Source of the DNA: Zoogloeaceae bacterium
GTDB taxonomy: Bacteria; Pseudomonadota; Gammaproteobacteria; Burkholderiales; Rhodocyclaceae
DNA: 64,000 bases
Direction of reading: 5' to 3'
Assembly: GCA_031256795.1 (NCBI GenBank)
Contig: JAIRPW010000032.1
Span: 62,001 to 126,000, forward strand
A program made the position numbers and the translations under genes. Position 1 is the first letter of the stretch, and each line of letters starts with the position of its first letter. Positions 1 to 9,391 of the stretch are shown here, piece by piece. Below the pieces are notes generated by a model. That model had not been told where the DNA came from. It ran no database searches and saw only the letters and a program-made list of their open reading frames with translations.

Positions 1-2130
1 AAGGAAGATGCTCAGCAGCTCGGCGTCCAATTCCTCTTCCTTGGCTTCTACCAGCTTCATCGTATCTGAAGAAGGCGCGGCTACAGGCTCTTGCACTTCC
101 TCCAGCGCGGCCAGAGCGTCCGCTACGGTTTCGATCCGCGTGCTTACAAAGTCTTCCGACTCCTCTTCCTCCTCGCTCGCGGAAGAGCGCAAGGCAGTAA
201 GCGCGGCGCGCGCCTGCAACAGCAAATCTTCATCCGCGACCAGATCGGCGTCCTTTTGCAGATTGTCCAAAAGCATTGCCAATTGTTCGCTCAAAACCTC
301 GTCATTCGGGTGAACGCGCAACTCCGCAAGCAGGGCGCGCATCTCAATCTTGCGCGTCTCAATCTGCTGCTCAACGCTATCTACCTCCGCACCCTCCTCG
401 GCGCCCTCCTCGCCCTCCTCCTCCACGGCATTCTGGTGCGCAGAAAGACGACGCAAGAATTCGGGAAAACGAATCTCGCCGCCCGCCAGGGTATCAACAA
501 AAAAACTCAGCACCGAAATACGACTTGCGATCTTCTCGCACGCCTCTTCATCCGGCATATAGTCTGGACGGGCAAAAGCCAGCGCCTCTTTCTGGCATTC
601 CTGCGCGTAAGTAACCGCCTCGTTCTGCCCCAAAATTGTCAGCGCGCCCGCCACCTGTGTGAGCGAAGCCTCCAAATCGGCAGCCGCAGGACGCTTTTCT
701 CGATCACGGAAAAAAGTATCCAGCGCCTGCTCTACTTCCAAAAGATTGTTCTGAATTTCCCGCGCGACCTGCGCTACCAGCATTTTTTCCTGCGCGCGAC
801 GGGTCAATTCGTCCAACATGGGCGCGACGCCCTCATCCAACGCCCGCCCGGCACGGCAATCCGCCAGACGCTTTACGATCAACGCAACCTGTCCGGCAAA
901 ACCTTCGCTCACATGCGGCCAGGTCTCCAGCGTCATCTGAAGCAAAATCAGCGCCGTCGCCATTTCCATTAACATCGCGTCCGTCTGCCGCATGGAATCC
1001 TGCTGCAACCACTCGGCAGAAGAAACCAGGGCGTCCGCCATGGTCTTCATGTGCGCATCCACCGCCGCGGCATGACGCGCCACGGCCTTGCTCCGCTCAA
1101 TGAAAATCGGCAGCGCCGCAGCGCTGCCCGCGCAATAGCGACTCCACTGCTCATTCGCGCCAGAAAGCGCGTCTTTCAGCGGACGGACGTCCGCCGTCTG
1201 CGCCGCGAGGTCTTCGTGCGCCGCCGTCTTGGCGTCGGGAATCAATCGCTTCAGCTGATAAACCGACTGAATATCCTTCAAAAGCGGATCGGCTTTTTCC
1301 GGCGTATTGGCGACATAGTAGAGACAATCGCGCAGCAAACGCTCCGCGATACCAGGATTCCCCTGCTGCAAACGGCGAATCTGCTGATCAATCCGCGCGC
1401 AAAGGGAGCGCGCGTCCCCAATCCGGGAGGCGCCATGCAAAAGCGCTGTAACCAAACCCAGCGCCGCCCACCAAAACGAACGCACAGAAGGCGAATTCTG
1501 CGCGGCCTCAATCCGCGCCAGCGCCGTCTTCATTTTGGTCAATCCCTCTCGCGCCGCGCTTTCCTCCTTGGCGCGCAGCCAAATCAAAAGCCCTTTCTGA
1601 TACGCCGCGCGCTCCGCATGCACCAGCTTGCGGCGCAGATCATCAGAAATCTTGGGAGCTACCGCGCGCTTGGGCGGGCGCAAGGACAGGTCCGGGAAAA
1701 AGAGATCCACCGGATTTACCTTCGGTTTGCCCAGCGCGCTCATCGCGCGCTGATACGTCGGCAAAAGGCGCAAGGGCTGATGCGGCTCGCCGATAAGCAA
1801 ACCATCCAAATAGCGCCGCAACTCACGAATCCCTGACTGCGCCGCTTCAATCGCGCTATCCGGGCTGATCAGCGCGCTACTTTCCACCTGGGCCAGCACA
1901 ACGTCCAGCGCCTCGGAAAGCTGCGTGGCCCCATCCAGGCCAATCATAGTCAGCGCGCCATTGGCTTGCTGCAAATGCGTGCGCGCGAACTTTAAATGCG
2001 TTCCCTCGCGTTCAGCCTGATATTTTCCAAGCGCCGACGACGACTCCTCCAGCGCGCCATCGATTTCTCCCTTGACCCACGCCAAAGGACCGATATCGAA
2101 ACCGGCGTTTTCTTCCATAGCGGCATTCAT
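1..2130 (-). CDS. chpA: ChpA/PilL-type chemotaxis hybrid kinase, N-terminal part (runs off left edge)
   Basis: The minus strand is open without a stop from an ATG at 2130 to base 1, giving 710 codons. The start reads MNAAMEENAGFDIGPLAWVK, typical of the N-terminus of ChpA/PilL histidine kinases of the twitching-motility system. The visible part is helical and contains an acidic low-complexity linker (runs of E and G, about 350-430). It ends in DAELLSIFL, which looks like the opening of an Hpt phosphotransfer domain. The kinase, CheW and receiver domains would lie beyond the edge. It is last in the pilG-pilH-pilI-pilJ-chpA order, 11 bases after pilJ. Long open frames on the plus strand here are composition shadows. 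Confidence 0.85.
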   Translation of the reverse strand, partial: MNAAMEENAGFDIGPLAWVKGEIDGALEESSSALGKYQAEREGTHLKFARTHLQQANGALTMIGLDGATQLSEALDVVLAQVESSALISPDSAIEAAQSGIRELRRYLDGLLIGEPHQPLRLLPTYQRAMSALGKPKVNPVDLFFPDLSLRPPKRAVAPKISDDLRRKLVHAERAAYQKGLLIWLRAKEESAAREGLTKMKTALARIEAAQNSPSVRSFWWAALGLVTALLHGASRIGDARSLCARIDQQIRRLQQGNPGIAERLLRDCLYYVANTPEKADPLLKDIQSVYQLKRLIPDAKTAAHEDLAAQTADVRPLKDALSGANEQWSRYCAGSAAALPIFIERSKAVARHAAAVDAHMKTMADALVSSAEWLQQDSMRQTDAMLMEMATALILLQMTLETWPHVSEGFAGQVALIVKRLADCRAGRALDEGVAPMLDELTRRAQEKMLVAQVAREIQNNLLEVEQALDTFFRDREKRPAAADLEASLTQVAGALTILGQNEAVTYAQECQKEALAFARPDYMPDEEACEKIASRISVLSFFVDTLAGGEIRFPEFLRRLSAHQNAVEEEGEEGAEEGAEVDSVEQQIETRKIEMRALLAELRVHPNDEVLSEQLAMLLDNLQKDADLVADEDLLLQARAALTALRSSASEEEEESEDFVSTRIETVADALAALEEVQEPVAAPSSDTMKLVEAKEEELDAELLSIFL

Positions 2131-2141
2131 GACCGGATTTT

Positions 2142-4247
2142 TTAGCTGACCTTGAAACCGGCGACCGAGCCTTTCAGCTCGGAAGCAAGCGCGGTCAATT
2201 GATCAACCGCCTCCGCCGTGTGATTGGTACTGACCGTCGTCTGCTTCGTAATGCGCAGAATGTCCTGCATCAAATCCGCCACTTGCACAGCCGAATGCGC
2301 CTGCTGCTGCGTCGCGGAGGAAATGTTCTCAATCAGGGTAGACAAGTCACGCGACACCTGGCCAATTTCTGCCAGCGCCTGACCCGCCATATCCGAACGC
2401 CGAGCGCCCTCAACCACGCCCTGCGTTGACTGCTCCATCGCGGAAACCGCGTCCTGGGTGTCCGTCTGAATTGTTTTGACCAACGCGGAAATCTGCTTGG
2501 TCGCCTCCGCCGAACGCTCCGCCAAACGCTGCACTTCTTCCGCAACCACGGTGAACCCTCGCCCCGCCTCCCCGGCAGACGCAGCCTGAATCGCGGCATT
2601 CAACGCCAGAACGTTGGTCTGTTCGGTAATATCGGAAATCAACTCCACAATTTCACCAATTTCCTGCGACGACTCGCCCAGCCGCTTAATCCGCTTTGAC
2701 GTTTCCTGAATCTGCTCACGAATTTCATTCATACTGCGGATAGAATCCTCTACTGCGGCAGTCCCCTTGTCCGCCGCCTCCAGAGAAGAACGCGCCACCT
2801 GCGCCGACTGACTGGCATGACTGGACACCGCCTGCATGGATTCCGACATGGAAAGCGCCGAACTGCCCGCGTCGCTGATTTCCGCGCTTTGCTTTTCCGC
2901 GGCCGCCAGCAGTTCCATCGAGTTTTTCCGGGCAATTTCCGAGGCCTGCGTCACACGCCCTGCCGCGTCATTGATACGCCCCACCAGAACACGCAGCTCT
3001 TCAATGGTGTAATTGATTGAATCCGCGATAGCGCCCGTAATGTCTTCCGACACCGTCGCCGTCACGGTCAAGTCGCCGTCCGCCAAATCGCCCAGCTCAT
3101 TCATCAAACGCAAAATGGCGTCCTGATTCTGGCGGTTGGTTGATTCCGAGGCCTGTTGCTGCAACTCCGCCTCTTCCGCGCGCATCCGGGTATCGTCCAA
3201 AGACAGTTTGGCATACCAAATCAGCAGACCCAGCATCACGACCGACAAAATAAGAATCCCCACCAAACGCCATATCCGCAGGGACAAGCTGGACTGATAC
3301 GCGCGGTACAGGCTATCCACTTCATCAAACAAGCTGTCGCTATTGCGGAAAATATCCGCTCCCGACTGCTTGGCCTGCTCCAGTGGGTGCAAAGACGCCA
3401 AAATGCCGCTGACCGCTTCCTGATAGAAGGAGAAAATCCGATCCACGCTTTGCAGCGCGTCCGTGCCGCCACCCTTCGCTTTCAGTTCTTCCAGAAGCTC
3501 CCGGAAGCTATCCGTGTCACGGTGTAAATTGAGCGCGACCTCCGGCTTGATGATATCGCTCGTCAAAAGGGAATTGGCATTTTTGGCGATACTCTGCGTC
3601 AGCGTCCAAATACGGCTAACCGCCAAAGTCTTGCGCGCATCCCCCCCCTCGCTAATCTGCTGCGTAACCAGACGCTCAGCCGCATCCTGCAAACGCGCGT
3701 TATTCTCATTGATCGCGGTCACATTCTTGCCCAGCTCAATCAGCGGCGCGTTCTGGGCGATTAAGGTTATCGCCGCTTTTTTCGTCCGATCCCAGCTGGC
3801 ACGAATCGTCTCCAGCTCCGTATCAACCCTGTCTGACGAGGCCGAAATATAAGATCCCTCCAGAACTCCGCCATATTCCAGCGCTTGCAGAATCGTAGAA
3901 AAATTGTCACTGGCGCGGCGCAGCTGGGCAAAGGAATTGGAATCTCCCTGCAAAGCAAGCGAGGTACTTTTTGCCAGCCGCTGCGACAACATGCGCAAGT
4001 CCCCTGCCGCCGACACATGCGCCATGTTCTGCGTATAGACGACGTTGTCATAAATAATGAGGCTGACAATCGTCAGTAACAGAACCCCCGCCAGCGTCAG
4101 CACTGTGCGCTTCCGCCCGCCGCTGTCTTTTGCGCGCTCCTCTTTCTTTCTCTTTTTTTGGCGGCGAGAAGAGAACTGGCTGGGGCCCAGAGTCATTAAC
4201 TCCGCATCCAGCGCGCTTTTTTTCTTGCCAAACAGTTTGAAGGCCAT
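2142..4247 (-). CDS. pilJ: Methyl-accepting chemotaxis protein PilJ
   Basis: 701-residue inner-membrane chemoreceptor of the Pil-Chp system, which senses surface or pilus signals and controls the ChpA kinase. A basic cytoplasmic N-terminus is followed by a membrane segment at about residues 48-67. A helical periplasmic region with PilJ-type repeats, a second membrane segment near residue 330, a HAMP-like stretch and the MCP signalling hairpin follow. The hairpin tip contains [22 protein letters not shown] chose the ATG at 4247 because GGAGAAAG lies just upstream; the frame is open to 4277. It lies between pilI and chpA on the same strand. Confidence 0.93.
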   Translation of the reverse strand: MAFKLFGKKKSALDAELMTLGPSQFSSRRQKKRKKEERAKDSGGRKRTVLTLAGVLLLTIVSLIIYDNVVYTQNMAHVSAAGDLRMLSQRLAKSTSLALQGDSNSFAQLRRASDNFSTILQALEYGGVLEGSYISASSDRVDTELETIRASWDRTKKAAITLIAQNAPLIELGKNVTAINENNARLQDAAERLVTQQISEGGDARKTLAVSRIWTLTQSIAKNANSLLTSDIIKPEVALNLHRDTDSFRELLEELKAKGGGTDALQSVDRIFSFYQEAVSGILASLHPLEQAKQSGADIFRNSDSLFDEVDSLYRAYQSSLSLRIWRLVGILILSVVMLGLLIWYAKLSLDDTRMRAEEAELQQQASESTNRQNQDAILRLMNELGDLADGDLTVTATVSEDITGAIADSINYTIEELRVLVGRINDAAGRVTQASEIARKNSMELLAAAEKQSAEISDAGSSALSMSESMQAVSSHASQSAQVARSSLEAADKGTAAVEDSIRSMNEIREQIQETSKRIKRLGESSQEIGEIVELISDITEQTNVLALNAAIQAASAGEAGRGFTVVAEEVQRLAERSAEATKQISALVKTIQTDTQDAVSAMEQSTQGVVEGARRSDMAGQALAEIGQVSRDLSTLIENISSATQQQAHSAVQVADLMQDILRITKQTTVSTNHTAEAVDQLTALASELKGSVAGFKVS

Positions 4248-4263
4248 AAATCTTTCTCCACAA

Positions 4264-4782
4264 TCAGGCCACAACATTCATGAAACGCGAATCAGACAGG
4301 AGGGCAGCCATATCCAAACGCCGCCACTTCTTTCCTTCCTGGTCAACATAAGTGGCTACTTCCCAAGGTTCCGCGCCTTCCGTTGGCGCTTCCACCGTAA
4401 AATCCGCCGGATTACGCAAGCCCAGAATGCGCGAGACCAAAAGCGCGGCATTGCTGCCAAACCGCGTCCCCACCAAAAGCAACCGATTTCCGGAAACGCC
4501 GCGGCGCGTCGTCATGTCCTCCCCTAAAAAAGCGGAAAAATCACTGACCGCATGCAATTTGCCCCGAATATTGGCAAGCCCAAGAAAAAAAGGCGCGGTG
4601 AGCGGAACCGACATCAACGGCGGCAGAGAAACAATCTCGCCCGACGCGGAAAGATCAAAAAGCCACGAGGACTTCTCGGATTGAATCCCCAGAAGAGTCG
4701 CGGAACTTCCGCCTTCGGCCACCCCCGCCAGACGACGTGACAAATGTTCCTGAAATTCGCGCAGACTAACACGCCGGGACAT
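4264..4782 (-). CDS. pilI: CheW-like adaptor PilI
   Basis: 172-residue cytoplasmic CheW-family protein that couples the PilJ receptor to the ChpA kinase. It begins [18 protein letters not shown] and has the CheW beta-rich core ([36 protein letters not shown]). The start at 4782 is preferred because GGGGAG sits at normal spacing upstream; the frame is open further out to 4845, which would overlap pilH. It ends 16 bases before the pilJ start, consistent with one transcript. Confidence 0.88.
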   Translation of the reverse strand: MSRRVSLREFQEHLSRRLAGVAEGGSSATLLGIQSEKSSWLFDLSASGEIVSLPPLMSVPLTAPFFLGLANIRGKLHAVSDFSAFLGEDMTTRRGVSGNRLLLVGTRFGSNAALLVSRILGLRNPADFTVEAPTEGAEPWEVATYVDQEGKKWRRLDMAALLSDSRFMNVVA

Positions 4783-4804
4783 GTGCGCTCCCCTTGCCTT
4801 GGAC

Positions 4805-5170
4805 TTATTCCAGCGCCTTGATAGCCGCCAGCAATTCCTGCTCATTGACCGGTTTGATCAGATATTTGTCCGCGCCCTGCCGCAACCCCCAAATCTTGTC
4901 CGTTTCCTGGCTCTTGGAAGTGCAGATAATGACCGGAATGTTCTTCGCGCTTTCGTCACGCTTCAAATCACGAGTCGCCTGATACCCATTTTTTTCCGGC
5001 ATGATAACGTCCATGATGACAAGATCCGGATGCTCGGTCTTGACCTTATTGATCCCGTCCGTACCGTTTTCGGCAGTCAGTATCTGATATCCGTGCTTCT
5101 TTAACACCTCGGTCATGGCAAAACGCTCTGTCGGCGAATCATCCACCACAAGCACTTTTTTAATCGGCAT
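4805..5170 (-). CDS. pilH: Single-domain response regulator PilH
   Basis: 121-residue CheY-like receiver domain with no output domain. The acidic pocket is seen in VLVVDDSP, the phosphoacceptor in LVIMDVIMP, and the conserved Lys near the C-terminus in YLIKPVNE. AGGAGAG lies just before the ATG. PilH acts with PilG downstream of ChpA, tuning PilT-driven retraction and pilus-linked second messengers in the known systems. It sits between pilG and pilI on the same strand. Confidence 0.92.
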   Translation of the reverse strand: MPIKKVLVVDDSPTERFAMTEVLKKHGYQILTAENGTDGINKVKTEHPDLVIMDVIMPEKNGYQATRDLKRDESAKNIPVIICTSKSQETDKIWGLRQGADKYLIKPVNEQELLAAIKALE

Positions 5171-5195
5171 GTTTCTCTCCTCTTTGTACTAGACG

Positions 5196-5600
5196 TTATT
5201 GAACATTCGCGGGTCTGCTGATGAACTCCGCCACAGTTTGCAACAGGGTATCCTTGGTAAAGGGCTTGGTCAGATACTCATTGGACCCCACCAAACGCCC
5301 GCGGGCGCGATCAAAAAGGCCGTCCTTGGAAGACAGCATAATGACAGGGGTATCCCGAAATACCGCATTCTTCTTGATGATGGAGCAGGTCTGATAACCA
5401 TCCAGACGCGGCATCATGATGTCACAAAAAATAATATCCGGATGTTTGGTGGCGATTTTAGTCAGTGCGTCAAAGCCGTCCACCGCCAAAATCACCTCAC
5501 AACCGACCTGGAGCAGAAAAATCTCGGCGCTGCGGCGAATGGTGTTGCTATCGTCAATCACCATTACCTTCTTACCTTTCAGATTCGCAATGTCTGACAA
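5196..5600 (-). CDS. pilG: Single-domain response regulator PilG
   Basis: CheY-like receiver of 134 residues when read from the TTG at 5600. Motifs are VMVIDDSNTIRRSAEIFL, the phosphoacceptor in IIFCDIMMPRLDGYQT and the Lys in YLTKPFTKD. The TTG start is preferred because CAGGAG lies eight bases upstream and it gives the length and N-terminus usual for PilG. An ATG at 5645 in the same frame lacks a ribosome site but overlaps the stop of a small upstream ORF, so translational coupling from it is possible. PilG is the first recognised gene of the operon and is thought to promote pilus extension. Confidence 0.88.
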   Translation of the reverse strand: MSDIANLKGKKVMVIDDSNTIRRSAEIFLLQVGCEVILAVDGFDALTKIATKHPDIIFCDIMMPRLDGYQTCSIIKKNAVFRDTPVIMLSSKDGLFDRARGRLVGSNEYLTKPFTKDTLLQTVAEFISRPANVQ

Positions 5601-5644
5601 AATTTTCTCCTGAACCAGTTGTCCGTAGGGAAACCAAACACGCA

Positions 5645-5770
5645 TCAGGCGCGCGGCGCGCCCGTCATAACCGCTGTCTCGCCGCTCTCCGCCTGCGTCT
5701 TTCCGGCAAAGTCGGCAACAGACAAAACAACAGCGGCACGACGCAACGATTCGGTTAAAATCTCATGCAT
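5645..5770 (-). CDS. Possible small ORF upstream of pilG
   Basis: A 41-codon frame begins at an ATG at 5770 (MHEILTESLRRAAVV) and ends in TGATG, overlapping the ATG at 5645 that lies in frame with pilG. The ribosome site is weak (GGGTAA). I do not recognise the product. It could be a coupled leader peptide, a remnant of another gene, or chance. The rest of the 5646-5876 gap should hold the divergent promoters of the pil operon and thiD, but I cannot place them with confidence. Confidence 0.22.
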   Translation of the reverse strand: MHEILTESLRRAAVVLSVADFAGKTQAESGETAVMTGAPRA

Positions 5771-5876
5771 ATTACCCAATCATCTTCTGCTTCGCTAGAG
5801 TTTTGCTCTATTTGTTGCCGTAAATTTCCACAAATGGCGCAACACAAGCGTTTCCCTTTTCCTGCCGCCTACTGTT

Positions 5877-6737
5877 TTGCCCTCCCATCCAATCCCCGCC
5901 GTGCTAATTTTTGCCGCCAGCGACCCTTCTTGCGGGGCTGGCGCGCAGGCCGACCTGCTCACGATCGCGGCCCTGGGCGCTCATCCGCTTACCGTCATCA
6001 CAGCCCTGACCGCGCAAAACAGTCGCGGGGTCGAAGCCGTTTTGCCCACGGCTCCCGAATTTTGCGTCCGGCAAGCCCAGACGCTTCTGGCAGATACGTC
6101 TGTCGCCGCCATGAAAGTCAGCGTTCTGGGCTGCGCCAAAACCGCGCGTTTCGTCGCGGACATTCTGGACGCGCATCCGGACATTCCCTGCGTACTGGAC
6201 CCCGTGCTTGCCTCTGGCCGGGGCGACGCCCTGTCTGACGCCGAAATCATCGCGGTTCTGCGTGAACGGATTATTCCCCGCGCCGACCTCGTCACACCCA
6301 ATCGCGCGGAAGCGCGCATTTTACTGCGCGGCGTTTGCAGGCATGGGATGGACGCCGACAACGCGCCGCCAGAACATCTGGCGCAAGGACTCGTCGCTCT
6401 GGGCGCGCGGCATGTCTTCCTTACTGGCGGAGACGCAAACGAAGAAAAAGTTGAAAACCGCCTATATGACGCAGCGGGAGAAATATACGTCAACTGCTGG
6501 CCGCGCCTGCCGCATCACTATCACGGATCAGGCTGCACGCTGGCCGCGGCCGCGGCGGCCTGTCTCGCGCAAGGCCATTCGGTAGCGGAAGCGGTCGCGC
6601 GGGCGGACGCCTACACCTGGCAGACGCTTTTTCATGCGTATCGCGCAGGACAGGCGCAACATACGCCGCAACGCCTGTTCGCTCTCCTGCCGTCCGCTTT
6701 TTCCCCTAGCGTTCCCGACCGAACTGCGTCCGCATGA
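5877..6737 (+). CDS. thiD: Hydroxymethylpyrimidine/phosphomethylpyrimidine kinase
   Basis: 286-residue ribokinase-fold enzyme that phosphorylates HMP and HMP-P in thiamine pyrophosphate synthesis. Family motifs visible are FAASDPSCGAGAQADLLTIA near the N-terminus, LDPVLASGRGDAL in the middle, and the catalytic HHYHGSGCTLAAA near residue 215. The start is uncertain: TTG at 5877 matches the usual N-terminal length but has no clear ribosome site, and a GTG at 5898 is an alternative. No ATG is in frame nearby. The stop overlaps the thiE start (ATGA), indicating coupling. I saw no TPP riboswitch signature upstream. Confidence 0.88.
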   Translation: MPSHPIPAVLIFAASDPSCGAGAQADLLTIAALGAHPLTVITALTAQNSRGVEAVLPTAPEFCVRQAQTLLADTSVAAMKVSVLGCAKTARFVADILDAHPDIPCVLDPVLASGRGDALSDAEIIAVLRERIIPRADLVTPNRAEARILLRGVCRHGMDADNAPPEHLAQGLVALGARHVFLTGGDANEEKVENRLYDAAGEIYVNCWPRLPHHYHGSGCTLAAAAAACLAQGHSVAEAVARADAYTWQTLFHAYRAGQAQHTPQRLFALLPSAFSPSVPDRTASA

Positions 6738-7399
6738 GTCATTCTCAAGTTTCCTCTTGCTGCACAGGGCTGTATGCCTTGACCCCGGATGAACCTGACT
6801 GCGGAAAACTGCGGGCAATGGCAGAAGCGGTCATGGCGGGCGGCTGCCGCTGGCTGCAATACCGCAACAAAAGCGCAGACCCGGCCACGCGCCGCGTTCA
6901 AGCCCAAATGCTGGCCGAACAATGCCGCGCATATGGCGCGCGCCTTATCGTCAATGATGACCCGTTTCTCGCGCGAGAGGTCGGCGCGGCAGGCGCGCAT
7001 CTGGGACGCGACGACGGCGATCCGCAGGCGGCGCGAACGCTTCTGGGCGCAAACGCGATCCTTGGCGTCACCTGCTATCAGGATATTGCGCGCGCAAAAG
7101 CCATGCGGCGGCAGGGAGCGGATTATTTGGCTTTTGGCGCGATCTACCCATCGCCCAGCAAACCGCACGCCTTGCCTGTTTCGTTGGCATTGTTGCGCCG
7201 CGCGTGTAAAAATCTCGACACGCCGATATGCGCCATTGGAGGCATTACGCTGGAAAACGCCGCGCCGCTGTGCCGCGCGGGCATTGGCTTTCTGGCGGTT
7301 TGTCATGATCTTTTCGCCCGCCCGCCAGAAAAAATCGCGTCTCGCGCGGCGGCTTATCAAGCGCTTTTCCAGGAGTTTTTTCATGACCAGCAACGCTGA
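6734..7399 (+). CDS. thiE: Thiamine-phosphate synthase
   Basis: 221-residue TIM-barrel enzyme that joins HMP-PP and the thiazole phosphate to give thiamine phosphate. Diagnostic segments are WLQYRNKS (pyrimidine and PPi site), [20 protein letters not shown] and [18 protein letters not shown] near the C-terminus binds phosphate. The ATG overlaps the thiD stop by four bases, and the hemL start lies inside its 3' end, so thiD-thiE-hemL form a tightly coupled set. Confidence 0.92.
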   Translation: MSHSQVSSCCTGLYALTPDEPDCGKLRAMAEAVMAGGCRWLQYRNKSADPATRRVQAQMLAEQCRAYGARLIVNDDPFLAREVGAAGAHLGRDDGDPQAARTLLGANAILGVTCYQDIARAKAMRRQGADYLAFGAIYPSPSKPHALPVSLALLRRACKNLDTPICAIGGITLENAAPLCRAGIGFLAVCHDLFARPPEKIASRAAAYQALFQEFFHDQQR

Positions 7400-8663
7400 C
7401 CTTTTCGCCCGCGCCCAACAGGTGATTCCAGGGGGCGTAAATTCCCCGGTGCGCGCCTTCCGCTCTGTTGGCGGCACGCCGCGCTTTTTCACGCGCGGGG
7501 CGGGCGCGCGCGTATGGGATATTGAGGACAAAAGCTATCTGGACTACGTCGGATCCTGGGGGCCGCTGATCGCGGGTCACGCGCACCCGAAAGTCATTGA
7601 CGCCGTCGTTCGCGCCGCGTCCAAAGGGCTGTCTTTCGGCGCGCCGACGGAAGCGGAGGTAGAAATCGCGGAACGCCTGTGCCGACTGACGCCTTCGCTG
7701 GAACAGGCGCGCCTGGTCTCCTCCGGAACAGAAGCCACGATGAGCGCTATCCGTCTGGCGCGCGGCTATACCGGGCGCAATCTGCTCGTTAAATTCGAGG
7801 GCTGCTATCACGGACACAGCGACAGCCTTTTGGTCAAGGCCGGCTCTGGCTTGCTGACTTTCGGCAATCCTTCGTCTGGCGGGGTTCCGAAAGAAATCGC
7901 GCGCTGCACCTGCGCGCTGCCTTATAACGATGTGGAGTCGCTGGAAAAATTTTTCCGCGCGCAAGGAGACGAGGTTGCCGCCCTCATTGTGGAACCGATT
8001 GCGGGCAACATGAATCTTGTTATACCAGACGCCGAATTTCTCGAAAGCGCGCGGTCTTTGACGCAAAAGCATGGCGCAATCTTGATTTTTGATGAAGTCA
8101 TGACGGGTTTCCGCGTAGGCATTTCTTCCGCGCAGGGACTGTTTGGCATTACGCCCGATCTTTCCACGTTCGGGAAAGTGATTGGCGGCGGGATGCCATT
8201 GGCCGCGTTCGGCGGACGAAGAAACATCATGGAAAAAATTTCGCCGCAAGGCTCGGTATATCAGGCAGGAACGCTTTCTGGAAATCCAGTGGCTGTCGCG
8301 GCAGGTTTAGCGACGCTGGAAATTATTGAAGAACCCGGCTTTTATGAAGTTTTGTCTGCTCGCGCCAAACTGTTGTGCGAAGGATTAAACCGCGCGGCCC
8401 AACGGCAAAATCTGCCATTTTGCGCGCAATCTATCGGCGGGATGTTCGGTTTATATTTTATGCCCGCTGTTCCGCGTAGTTTTGCGGACGTCCTGTGCGC
8501 GGACACCACGGCGTTCAGACAGTTTTTCCATGCCATGCTGGATGCGGGACATTATTTTGCGCCGTCGGCGTTTGAGGCGGGCTTTGTTTCTGCCGCGCAC
8601 AGCGAGGATGACCTCTCCGCCACCCTCACGGCGGCAGAGCGCGTATTCGCGGAACTGTCCTGA
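7383..8663 (+). CDS. hemL: Glutamate-1-semialdehyde 2,1-aminomutase
   Basis: 426-residue PLP-dependent class III aminotransferase-fold enzyme that converts glutamate-1-semialdehyde to 5-aminolevulinate in the C5 haem pathway. The N-terminus ([20 protein letters not shown]) is canonical. The PLP-binding Asp is in [11 protein letters not shown] and the Schiff-base lysine is Lys265 in [16 protein letters not shown]. The ATG at 7383 follows AGGAG and lies inside thiE; the frame is open much further upstream but has no homology there. An inverted repeat just after the stop (GCCGCAAG / CTTGCGGC, 8665-8699) has no T-tract and is not called a terminator. Confidence 0.95.
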   Translation: MTSNADLFARAQQVIPGGVNSPVRAFRSVGGTPRFFTRGAGARVWDIEDKSYLDYVGSWGPLIAGHAHPKVIDAVVRAASKGLSFGAPTEAEVEIAERLCRLTPSLEQARLVSSGTEATMSAIRLARGYTGRNLLVKFEGCYHGHSDSLLVKAGSGLLTFGNPSSGGVPKEIARCTCALPYNDVESLEKFFRAQGDEVAALIVEPIAGNMNLVIPDAEFLESARSLTQKHGAILIFDEVMTGFRVGISSAQGLFGITPDLSTFGKVIGGGMPLAAFGGRRNIMEKISPQGSVYQAGTLSGNPVAVAAGLATLEIIEEPGFYEVLSARAKLLCEGLNRAAQRQNLPFCAQSIGGMFGLYFMPAVPRSFADVLCADTTAFRQFFHAMLDAGHYFAPSAFEAGFVSAAHSEDDLSATLTAAERVFAELS

Positions 8664-8776
8664 GGCCGCAAGCGTCGCGCCAAAACGGATTCTTGCGGCG
8701 CTTGCCCGCGCTTTATTGCCGCGATTGGCTTTTGTCCGCATGTTAGAATTATTATTTTTACGTTTCTCTCTCTCGC

Positions 8777-9391
8777 ATGTTCTCAGGAATCGTCGCGGCA
8801 GTTGGCCGCATTGTTCAAATTACTCCCAGAGAAGTCGGCTGTCGTCTGACCGTCGCGCCGGGCGCTCTGGATATTTCCCGCGTCGCTCTGGGAGACTCTA
8901 TCGCTCATGCCGGCGTATGCCTTACCGTTGTGGAAAAAAACAACGGCCAGTATTGCGTGGACATCTCCCCGGAAACCTTGCGCTGCACCGCAGGACTGAC
9001 GCAAACGGCCCCTGTCAATCTGGAAAAGGCGCTCTGTCTGGGAGACCCGGTAGGCGGACATCTGGTCTCCGGGCACGTGGACGGCGTGGGGGAAGTCTTG
9101 CGCTTTGACCCTGTCGGCGATAACCGCCTGCTGGAAATCCGCGCCCCGCGCGACATTGCCAGATACATCGCGCAAAAAGGTTCTGTCACGGTTGACGGAT
9201 GCAGTCTCACGACCAACACCGTCGCGGGCGACATATTTTCCATCAACCTCATTCCGCACACGCTCGCCGTCACCACGCTGGGCACGCTCACTCCGGGCTG
9301 CCGCGTCAATCTGGAAATTGACCTCATCGCGCGATATACGGAACGGCTGCTAAATTGGGAAAAACAGGACAAAGAAGGGATCAGCGCATGA
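8777..9391 (+). CDS. ribC: Riboflavin synthase, alpha chain
   Basis: 204-residue protein of two similar lumazine-binding barrel halves. It dismutates two molecules of dimethyl-ribityllumazine to riboflavin. The MFSGIVAAVGRI start, GDSIAHAGVCLTVV and the second-half equivalent GSVTVDGCSLTTNTV are diagnostic. No good ribosome site precedes the ATG (pyrimidine-rich TTTCTCTCTCTCGC). The 113-base gap before it holds a TAGAAT element at 8745-8750, and I saw no FMN riboswitch. Its stop overlaps the ribBA ATG (ATGA). The symbol ribE is also used for this enzyme. Confidence 0.93.
   Translation: MFSGIVAAVGRIVQITPREVGCRLTVAPGALDISRVALGDSIAHAGVCLTVVEKNNGQYCVDISPETLRCTAGLTQTAPVNLEKALCLGDPVGGHLVSGHVDGVGEVLRFDPVGDNRLLEIRAPRDIARYIAQKGSVTVDGCSLTTNTVAGDIFSINLIPHTLAVTTLGTLTPGCRVNLEIDLIARYTERLLNWEKQDKEGISA

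Noticed and set aside
91..1836. Long plus-strand frames opposite chpA
   Set aside because: They are basic, repetitive translations opposite a clear ChpA reading frame; the minus strand has coherent homology and no stop.
5646..5876. TPP riboswitch before thiD, or a rubredoxin gene often found upstream of pilG
   Set aside because: No conserved TPP segments and no CxxC pairs encoded on either strand.
8665..8699. Terminator after hemL
   Set aside because: The 8-base inverted repeat has a long loop and no following T-run.
8664..8776. FMN riboswitch before ribC
   Set aside because: The gap is too short and lacks the conserved FMN-element segments.
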